From the NCBI GenBank assembly GCA_022567015.1, contig JADFHR010000070.1, forward strand, positions 1-13,060: DNA of 13,060 bases. Direction: 5' to 3'. This DNA is from Pseudomonadota bacterium. GTDB lineage: Bacteria; Pseudomonadota; Alphaproteobacteria; Rhodospirillales; 2-02-FULL-58-16. Each line of letters begins with the position of its first letter. Positions within the stretch are counted from its first letter, which is position 1. A model generated the notes under the pieces. That model saw only the letters and a program-made list of their open reading frames with translations, ran no database searches and was not told the origin of the DNA. Below, in pieces: positions 1 to 4,652 of the stretch. A program made the position numbers and the translations under genes.

Positions 1-471
1 GCGATGGAGCATCTCAGTGTGGACGCGTATTGGTTCTGGGTGCGTGACGCGCGCAGCGTGAACGACACGCTGGGTACACCTGTCGCGGAGGCGGTCGAGT
101 TCGTCTTTGGGCTTGACGATTATGAGAAAACGAACTTTCATACGATCGGGCTGCGGCTGTATGGGGATGCAGGCAACTTCGACTACGATGCGTATCTTGC
201 GTATCAGTTCGGGGAGGCGGATCAAGTGGGCAGCCTCTTCGCACCCATCGGCGGTACTTACGGCGATCAGAATGCGGAGTATGACAACTGGGGCATGGAC
301 GTGGAATTGGGTCACCTCATCGATGTGAAGACGCAGCCACGCATTTTCCTTGGGGCCGCCTGGCTTCAGGGCGAAGACAACCGCGACGTAAACCTTCTCG
401 ATTGGCTCAACCCCTTCGACAGGCCCGAGGCCAGTGTGAGTTTCAACCGGCTGTTTTCGACGTGGTCCTAA
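1..471 (+). pseudogene. Alginate-export/OprE-like outer-membrane porin fragment, cut at both ends
   Basis: The reading frame is open from the window edge, so the N-terminus lies upstream. The 155 visible residues alternate aromatic and polar residues as in outer-membrane beta strands (NFDYDAYLAYQFGEA, PRIFLGAAWLQGED) and contain SFNRLFS near the end. This resembles the alginate-export type of 16-18-stranded porin, which lets anionic saccharides or other solutes cross the outer membrane. Such proteins normally end in a strand with a C-terminal aromatic residue. Here the frame instead stops (TAA 469-471) three residues after FNRLFS, where the DNA changes abruptly into a DNA-methylase gene. The 3' part of the porin is therefore missing and the product is unlikely to work. 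The family call rests on pattern recognition only; another porin family is possible. Confidence 0.5.
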
Positions 472-929
472 CGAATCCGCCATTCGGCAGCATCATGGGC
501 CAAGAAGTTATGAAAATGCTTGGGCGCTTTGAGCTTGGTCATCAGAAAAAATCACTGCCACTCGAAGTTCTCGGGCTTGAAAGAAGTCTCCAGTTTCTCA
601 AACCTGGTGGGCGCGTAGCTATCGTGTTGCCAGAGCACATCATGAAGGGAAAGAACCCTGCGTTCGTCCGCAAGTGGTTACTTGGGGTTGCCAAAACGAG
701 AGGCATATTCTTCATTCCAGAGGAGGCGTTCACACCATACGGCGCAATGATAAAGACCTGCTTGTGCATCTTTGAGAAATTGAAAGAGGGAGAAATCGCA
801 AATGATGAGGAGCCAGTGTTTCTGTGCGAGGTGGAGAACCTTGGCTATGAGGCGACCGGCAAGCCAAAAGCAGGTTCTGAAGTGACCGAAGCAATTTCTG
901 CATTCCACGAACAGGCTGGCTGGAAATGA
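402..929 (+). pseudogene. hsdM: N6-adenine DNA methylase (type I HsdM-like), 5'-truncated
   Basis: From about position 456 this frame reads AVFDVVLTNPPFG, containing the NPPF catalytic motif of amino-methyltransferases. It continues with LERSLQFLKPGGRVAIVLPEHI and an AFTPYGAMIKTCLCIFEK segment, both typical of the N6_Mtase fold of type I HsdM and related enzymes, which methylate adenine in the recognition sequence. Everything before NPPF is absent, including the N-terminal helical domain and the SAM-binding FxGxG motif. The first roughly 18 codons of the nominal frame (ATG at 402) lie in porin-derived DNA. The remnant ends at TGA 927-929 and overlaps the next gene by four bases (ATGA), the usual coupling of hsdM and hsdS. 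GC content is clearly below that of the flanking DNA, suggesting acquisition by transfer. Catalysis is not expected without the SAM pocket. Confidence 0.7.
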
Positions 930-1783
930 AAACGTTGGTAAAGACTCGAAAGTCGTTAGAGGAAGCTGGAAGGTGGGATATTGATTTCCATCTGCCACCC
1001 GAACAAATAAGGAAATTTCGCGAAGAACTAATCTGCCGTGTTGATTCCACTGCTGAGATTATAAAAGACAAGAGAGACCCGACCAAACGTCCCGATCAAG
1101 TTTTTCAATATATTGATATTTCTAGCATTGATGTCGCAAGCGGACTTATCGCCAACCCTCAAGACCTTACCGGCGCGGAAGCGCCATCTCGGGCAAGGAA
1201 GGTCGTTAGGGCCTTTGATATTATAATTTCTACTTGCCGACCAACGCGCGGAGCGATTGCCGTTATTCCAGTGGGACTACATAACCAAATTGCTTCTACC
1301 GCATTTTCGATAGTTAGGGCCAAGCAGGAGACCAATCCATACTATTTGCAATTTGCCCTTCGGCAGCCCAGCACCCTGGAACAGTTTAGAAAGTGGAGCA
1401 CCGGTTCCAGTTATCCTGCCATACTTGATGAGGACGTAGAAAAGACGCTCATTCCAGTCCCAGACACCGATACTCAGGACGAGATAGCGAAAAAGGTCGT
1501 AGGCGCACTTGTCGAGAGAGAACGGGCTCTAAAGGTTGCGAATTTTGACTGGGATGCAACGTTAGAGCGCATCCGGAAAGAATTGTATCGAGAGGACGCG
1601 CGAACCGTGCAAGAAACCGTCTCGCACGATGGGGATGACGATTGGCCGTGTTCGAGAGCCGAAATTCATAGCATTCTCTCTGATCTCCCGAACCTTGATG
1701 TTGATGTGTCTGGTCGCGGCAATGCGAAAATCCAAGACGCTACAATAGACCTTTTCGAGGCAGCACCCGTCGCTTCCCCTTAA
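926..1783 (+). CDS. hsdS: Type I restriction specificity subunit-like protein (HsdS), single TRD
   Basis: The gene encodes 285 residues. The N-terminal 200 residues match the target-recognition domain style of HsdS: QYIDISSIDVASGLI, then APSRARKVVRAFDIIISTCRPTRGAIAVIP, then a YPAILDEDVEKTLIPVPD segment and a helical stretch (QDEIAKKVVGALVERERAL) that would form the conserved spacer coiled coil. Full HsdS proteins carry two TRDs in about 400 residues; this one has a single TRD, as in half-size subunits that dimerise. The C-terminal 85 residues are acidic and not recognised. The ATG lies inside the stop of the methylase remnant (ATGA overlap), so translation was coupled to hsdM. No restriction subunit (HsdR) is visible and the methylase is broken, so the protein is probably a leftover without a working partner here. 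Confidence 0.7.
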   Translation: MKTLVKTRKSLEEAGRWDIDFHLPPEQIRKFREELICRVDSTAEIIKDKRDPTKRPDQVFQYIDISSIDVASGLIANPQDLTGAEAPSRARKVVRAFDIIISTCRPTRGAIAVIPVGLHNQIASTAFSIVRAKQETNPYYLQFALRQPSTLEQFRKWSTGSSYPAILDEDVEKTLIPVPDTDTQDEIAKKVVGALVERERALKVANFDWDATLERIRKELYREDARTVQETVSHDGDDDWPCSRAEIHSILSDLPNLDVDVSGRGNAKIQDATIDLFEAAPVASP

Positions 1784-1796
1784 CCGGGAGGGTGTA

Positions 1797-1976
1797 ATGC
1801 GCGCGGCAGAGACCTTACTTGCCGAACAGCCCCCGCCGTTGCTGCAATCACTCTGCCAGGAACAGCATTTCGCGGAGGCTGGGGAGGCGGCCACGATCAA
1901 GGCGAGGATCAACGTCAATGCTGGGAGCTTACCGATGCCACGTTATACGTTATTCGAGCCCGAAACGTGCAAATGA
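1797..1976 (+). CDS. Small unrecognised ORF (59 aa)
   Basis: This is an ATG-started frame of 59 codons, beginning MRAAETLLAEQPPPLLQ and ending in PRYTLFEPETCK. A good Shine-Dalgarno-like GGGAGG lies 5 nt upstream of the ATG. It starts 13 nt after the hsdS stop and could belong to the same transcript. No family is recognised. It is more GC-rich than the restriction-modification genes before it, so it may be the start of a gene cut off by nearby rearrangement, or a chance frame. It ends about 25 nt before the inferred left end of the insertion sequence. Confidence 0.3.
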   Translation: MRAAETLLAEQPPPLLQSLCQEQHFAEAGEAATIKARINVNAGSLPMPRYTLFEPETCK

Positions 1977-2000
1977 GGCAGCGATTAAGGGGACATGGTG

Positions 2001-2032
2001 TAATTGCGCTACGGTGGTCACTCTCCGGGTTT
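2001..2032 (+). repeat. Left (sub)terminal inverted repeat of the IS
   Basis: TAATTGCGC (2001-2009), a 7-nt gap, then GTCACTCTCCGGGTTT (2017-2032). The first block is perfectly complementary to 3376-3384 and the second matches 3355-3370 inverted at 13/16 positions. The second block also pairs with the transposase ribosome-binding site (separate entry). Confidence 0.6.
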
Positions 2033-2086
2033 AAGCTACGAGGTCTGAAGGCTCAGCCTCATTAAACCTTAGAAGGAGAGTGACCA
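2015..2086 (+). promoter_or_regulatory. Inverted repeat that would mask the transposase RBS and start
   Basis: TGGTCACTCTCC (2015-2026) is exactly complementary to GGAGAGTGACCA (2075-2086). The right arm contains the GGAG Shine-Dalgarno core and the first base of the ATG at 2086. A transcript entering from outside the element would carry both arms and could fold a 12-bp stem over a 48-nt loop, hiding the start. A transcript starting inside the loop would lack the left arm and be translated. Other IS families use this logic to limit transposase made from read-through RNA; for this element it is inferred. Confidence 0.5.
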
Positions 2087-3111
2087 TGGAACATTATGCT
2101 GGACTTGATGTATCCCTGAAAGCGGTTTCGGTTTGCGTTAGCGACGGCGCTGGCGTTGTTGTGTGGCGTGGGGATGTTTTGAACGAACCGGCGGCGGTTG
2201 CGGCGGCGCTTTCGCGGCATGCGCCTTATCTTGTCCGCGCGGTTTTGGAATCGGGTTCGTGTGGCATTCATCTGTATCGCGGTTTAGAGGCGGCTTCGGT
2301 TCCGATTGTTTGCATCTGTGCCCGTCACGCCAAGGGGGTGCTTAAGTGCCGGGTCAACAAGACGGACGCCAACGACGCCGAGGGATTGGCGCAGCTGGCG
2401 CGCACCGGTTGGTACCGGGAGGTTTATGTCAAATCGACGGACGCCCATGTGATCCGCGCCCATTTGCTGGCGCGCCGGCAGATCGCCAAGGCGCGCCGTG
2501 ATTTCGAGAACCAGATGCGGGCGTTGTTGCGCACCTTCGGGCTCAAGGTCGGTGCGGTGGCGCGGGGTCGGTTCGAGGAGCGGGTCTGCCGATTGCTCGA
2601 CCAGGTTCCGGCGTTGAGGGTTCCCCTTGACCAGTTGCTCATGGCGCGGCGTTCGCTGCTACTGGCCCAGGATAAATTGGAGGCCGAGGCCAAGCGTCTG
2701 GCAGAAGCCGATGAACGCTGCCGGACCCTGCAAACCATGCCCGGGGTTGGGCCTTTGACTGCGCTGGCCTTCGTCAGCGCCATGGACGGCCCGGCCCGTT
2801 TCGCCAAGTCATCGTCGGTCGGGGCCTATCTCGGGCTGACGCCACGGGGGCATCAATCGGGCGAGGTCGCGTGGACGGGCCGGATATCCAAAGCCGGCGA
2901 TTCCCTGGCCCGCGCCCTGCTCTACGAAGCGGCCAACAGCCTGATGGTGCGGGTCAAGGGTTGGCCCCCGTTGAAGGTCTGGGCTCATAAACTGGCCGAA
3001 AGGGTCGGTGGCAAGAAGGCCCGGGTGGCGCTGGCGCGCAAGATCGCGGTGATCCTACACCGTATGCTCAGCGATGGCGCCGCCTTCCGTTGGAACGCCG
3101 GAACGGCATGA
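2086..3111 (+). CDS. IS110/IS1111-family transposase (DEDD recombinase)
   Basis: The 341 residues are of normal length for the family. The N-terminal RuvC-like domain shows the DEDD set: D8 in AGLDVS, E55 in VLESGSCG, and D94/D97 in KTDANDAEGLAQLA. A central helical stretch (about 125-210) is followed by the C-terminal Transposase_20 domain with MPGVGPLTALAFVSAM and FAKSSSVGAYLGLTPR. S258 in HQSGE is the likely serine nucleophile of that domain. Such enzymes excise the element as a circle and insert it at sites chosen by an element-encoded RNA. A GTG at 2080 is also in frame, but AAGGAG at 2073-2078 is 7 nt before the ATG at 2086, which is preferred. The gene appears intact, so the element may be active. 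Confidence 0.9.
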   Translation: MEHYAGLDVSLKAVSVCVSDGAGVVVWRGDVLNEPAAVAAALSRHAPYLVRAVLESGSCGIHLYRGLEAASVPIVCICARHAKGVLKCRVNKTDANDAEGLAQLARTGWYREVYVKSTDAHVIRAHLLARRQIAKARRDFENQMRALLRTFGLKVGAVARGRFEERVCRLLDQVPALRVPLDQLLMARRSLLLAQDKLEAEAKRLAEADERCRTLQTMPGVGPLTALAFVSAMDGPARFAKSSSVGAYLGLTPRGHQSGEVAWTGRISKAGDSLARALLYEAANSLMVRVKGWPPLKVWAHKLAERVGGKKARVALARKIAVILHRMLSDGAAFRWNAGTA

Positions 3112-3354
3112 ACGCAAGGGGATAAAGGACGAAAGAGGATACGCGAGTTCCCCAAGACGGGGTGCGCGTCCAGACTGGGTACGAGCATGGCGAGCGATCT
3201 CGCAAGTATTGTTGCCGCGCGGATATCGTTTAAATATCCGTGACGGCGTAGCTGGGACACTGAGGCGCTCACCGTAATCCGACACCATTATGAGGCGGCC
3301 AAACACACACCGCGCCGACCTCGGAGACAACCATGAACCCGGTCAAGACAAACA
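3112..3354 (+). ncRNA. Candidate guide RNA (bridge/seek RNA) region of the IS
   Basis: This is the 243-nt non-coding segment between the transposase stop and the right inverted repeat. It contains three hairpins in a row. The first is 3141-3169 (ACGCG/CGCGT with an inner CCCC/GGGG stem), the second 3190-3203 (GCGAG-CGAT-CTCGC), and the third 3220-3240 (CGGATAT/ATATCCG, 7-nt loop). IS1111-type elements are known to encode their target-choosing RNA downstream of the transposase, which is where this lies. That an RNA is made here, and its ends, are inference from position and folding only. Confidence 0.45.
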
Positions 3355-3384
3355 AAACTCGGAGAGAGCCTTCACGCGCAATTA
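3355..3384 (-). repeat. Right (sub)terminal inverted repeat of the IS
   Basis: AAACTCGGAGAGAGCC (3355-3370), 5 nt, then GCGCAATTA (3376-3384). This is the counterpart of 2001-2032 in inverted orientation. A partial extra copy of the core (TCGGAGA) lies just inside at 3321-3327. Confidence 0.6.
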
Positions 3385-3388
3385 GACA

Positions 3389-3449
3389 ACCTTACTTAAT
3401 TGGTTCCACTAAATATCTCAATTCCCGATTTTCATCAATTAAGTAAGGT
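3389..3449. repeat. Perfect 14-bp inverted repeat
   Basis: ACCTTACTTAATTG (3389-3402) is exactly complementary to CAATTAAGTAAGGT (3436-3449), with 33 nt between the arms. It begins 5 nt beyond the inferred IS right end and lies downstream of the antitoxin gene. No T-run follows on either strand, so a simple terminator is unlikely. It could be a small non-autonomous element, a recombination site, or an RNA hairpin at the end of the toxin-antitoxin transcript. Confidence 0.5.
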
Positions 3450-3488
3450 GTGCCCGTAATCCGAAGGTTTGATGTTTCAATGATTAAG

Positions 3489-3505
3489 CGGACGCCGCGT
3501 GTCCG
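3489..3505 (-). terminator. Weak stem-loop just after the antitoxin gene
   Basis: CGGAC (3489-3493) pairs with GTCCG (3501-3505), extendable inward to seven pairs including one G-U. It sits 3 nt after the antitoxin stop. On the minus strand it is followed by CTTAATCATT, not a proper T-run, so termination would be weak at best. Confidence 0.25.
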
Positions 3506-3507
3506 TC

Positions 3508-3933
3508 TCAAGACTTCGAAACCTTTTTTTGCCGGGGACGGGTGCGCGCGTTTGCCCGGCCGCCCGGCGAAGTCCTTTTGGACATCTTGGCCTGCAAGGC
3601 TTTTCTCACGGCATCGGGGCTGTGGTCGATTACGGCAAGGTACACCCGGGCCGGCATTTCCGGCCGAAAGCGCTTTTGCTCCCAGTCCCTGACGGTGCTG
3701 ATTCCGATCTTGAAGGCATTGGAGAACGCGCCTTGCGTCATGCCAAGCTTTTGCCGAAGCGCCTTGACGTCCGGCGGGGGAATCAACCGCTTGATCTGGG
3801 CCGCCGTCAGCGGCCTCGCGTCCGCATCCGTGCGCGCCGCTTTCGTGACCTCCCGATCCGACTTGGAACGAACTTTGTCCCAATCGGTCGGATCTTCCGG
3901 GAGATGTTTCAAATCAAATTTCACCCGAGACAT
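3508..3933 (-). CDS. HTH-domain antitoxin paired with BrnT
   Basis: The 141-residue protein starts at the ATG 3933-3931, with AGGAG 9 nt upstream. A longer in-frame start at 3990 lies deep inside the toxin gene and is not favoured. The N-terminal half is charged and probably extended (EDPTDWDKVRSKSDREVTKAARTDADARPLTAAQI), with a DADARPLT stretch resembling the N-terminal region of BrnA antitoxins; it probably wraps the toxin. Residues 57-92 form an XRE/HigA-type helix-turn-helix (VKALRQKLGMTQGAFSNAFKIGISTVRDWEQ) that should bind the operator. The C-terminal 25 residues are basic (RANARTRPRQKK). The gene overlaps the toxin by 20 nt, so both are made from one transcript. The role follows from the domains and from position beside brnT. 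Canonical BrnA has a ribbon-helix-helix fold instead. Confidence 0.8.
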   Translation of the reverse strand: MSRVKFDLKHLPEDPTDWDKVRSKSDREVTKAARTDADARPLTAAQIKRLIPPPDVKALRQKLGMTQGAFSNAFKIGISTVRDWEQKRFRPEMPARVYLAVIDHSPDAVRKALQAKMSKRTSPGGRANARTRPRQKKVSKS

Positions 3934-4189
3934 ATTTCTTTCGCTCCTGTCTTGTCGCCTTTCTTGCCGAGATGATCCGGCATGCGTCATCCCCCTCCGT
4001 GTACACTACGGCAAGGACAACGCCTTCAACCATTCCAATGGTGTACCAGCGCCTTTCGTCATAGTCCTCCCTGTCGTCTTCCATCTCGAGTCGGTTCGGG
4101 TCCAAAAAGACGCGAACGGCACCCTCGAACGCAACGTCGTGCTTCCCGAGGTTGGCCTTGGCCTTGGCCGGGTCCCATTCAAATCTCAT
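3914..4189 (-). CDS. brnT: BrnT family toxin (type II toxin-antitoxin)
   Basis: The 91 residues are the normal size for BrnT. The hallmark N-terminus is MRFEWDPAKAKANLGKHDVAFEGA, followed by an acidic loop, WYTIGMVEGVVLAVVYTE, and the signature ISARKATRQERKKY near the C-terminus. BrnT toxins have a RelE-like small RNase fold and block translation by cutting RNA until bound by their antitoxin. The ATG at 4189-4187 gives the canonical N-terminus and no strong Shine-Dalgarno is seen. The candidate promoter -10 box ends only 8 nt before the ATG, so the message may be leaderless. The antitoxin gene starts inside the last 20 nt of this one. The module lies between an insertion sequence and a tRNA gene, a typical accessory position. 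Confidence 0.88.
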   Translation of the reverse strand: MRFEWDPAKAKANLGKHDVAFEGAVRVFLDPNRLEMEDDREDYDERRWYTIGMVEGVVLAVVYTEGDDACRIISARKATRQERKKYVSGEI

Positions 4190-4197
4190 CGGCCCCG

Positions 4198-4226
4198 AAC
4201 ATACGGGTTTCCCGTACTACCGTCAA
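4198..4226 (-). promoter_or_regulatory. Promoter of the brnT-antitoxin operon
   Basis: On the minus strand, TTGACG (4226-4221, 5/6 to the -35 consensus) is followed after exactly 17 nt by TATGTT (4203-4198, 4/6 to the -10 consensus). Transcription would start around 4189-4192, essentially at the toxin ATG, so translation would begin without a leader. Confidence 0.6.
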
Positions 4227-4250
4227 CAGGATACCTACGGGGCACCCGTA
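4202..4250. promoter_or_regulatory. Two operator palindromes TACGGG-N3-CCCGTA
   Basis: There are two perfect 6+6 palindromes with a 3-nt centre: 4202-4216 (centre TTT) and 4236-4250 (centre GCA), 34 nt from centre to centre. The first fills the spacer between the -35 and -10 boxes and touches the -10; the second lies 9 nt upstream of the -35. This arrangement suits autorepression by the HTH antitoxin or toxin-antitoxin complex, with cooperative binding at about three helical turns. Confidence 0.65.
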
Positions 4251-4381
4251 TTTACGCCGCGGCTTCGTATACCCCCCAAAGACAAACATTGACCCATCCC
4301 GGAGAGGGGATTGGGCGTCCGCTACGAGACCATGGAGCCGATCCGAGGTTGTCGCGCCGTATCCTTGTGGCACCCGCAAAG

Positions 4382-4409
4382 AAAAAGGGCTTAGCGAAAA
4401 ATCCCTAAG
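4382..4409 (-). terminator. Probable rho-independent terminator after tRNA-Lys
   Basis: On the minus strand CTTAG (4409-4405) and CTAAG (4394-4390) form a stem over a 10-nt loop, followed by CCC and five T (4386-4382). It lies 13 nt beyond the tRNA 3' end, in the right orientation to end the tRNA transcript. The stem is short. Confidence 0.4.
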
Positions 4410-4421
4410 TCCTTGAAAGTA

Positions 4422-4497
<76 letters not shown>

Positions 4498-4543
4498 TTA
4501 AGGGGTGCCGGCCAGCGTCGGGGCCAGCGTCTTCGTGGTGACG

Positions 4544-4572
4544 TTCATAGGCGACCTTGGGGCCGCTTGCAA
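4544..4572 (-). promoter_or_regulatory. Candidate tRNA-Lys promoter
   Basis: On the minus strand TTGCAA (4572-4567) and TATGAA (4549-4544) are 17 nt apart, each matching 4/6 of the sigma-70 boxes. Transcription would start about 40 nt before the tRNA. The rest of 4498-4652 is a GC-rich spacer after rodA in which no gene is seen. Confidence 0.35.
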
Positions 4573-4652
4573 GGGCCGCGCCGCTTCCGCTGCCGCGCCG
4601 CCTTCGCCGCCGCTACCGTGTGCCGCCCCCCGCGCCCCGGAGCCGCACTCCC

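Larger units (their letters stand above)
2001..3384 (+). mobile_element. IS110-superfamily insertion sequence, IS1111-type, about 1.38 kb
   Basis: The element is one intact transposase gene with non-coding flanks. The ends are inferred from paired inverted repeats: TAATTGCGC at 2001-2009 against its exact reverse complement at 3376-3384, and a 16-bp segment at 2017-2032 that matches 3355-3370 inverted at 13 of 16 positions. The two parts are separated by 7 nt on the left and 5 nt on the right. Subterminal inverted repeats with long 3' non-coding DNA are the known layout of the IS1111 subgroup; the IS110 subgroup lacks them and has its long non-coding region upstream. No target duplication is expected or seen. 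The exact ends are uncertain by several bases because no empty site is available for comparison. Confidence 0.65.
3272..3464 (+). repeat. 11-bp direct repeat pair CCGTAATCCGA
   Basis: CCGTAATCCGA occurs at 3272-3282, inside the non-coding end of the IS, and again at 3454-3464, outside the inferred right end, 182 nt apart. This may be chance, or the trace of a local duplication or recombination around the right end of the element. Confidence 0.35.

Noticed and set aside
3392..3883. Minus-strand frame of 163 codons overlapping the antitoxin
   Set aside because: It overlaps the HTH antitoxin in another frame. Its body is a shadow with no domain, and only the last 35 residues lie outside the antitoxin gene, with nothing to support them.
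3542..4408. Plus-strand frame of 288 codons opposite the toxin-antitoxin genes
   Set aside because: It is antisense to the BrnT and HTH genes, with no domain and no ribosome-binding site.
4498..4548. 16-codon frame between rodA and tRNA-Lys
   Set aside because: It is too short, has no ribosome-binding site, and overlaps the candidate tRNA promoter.
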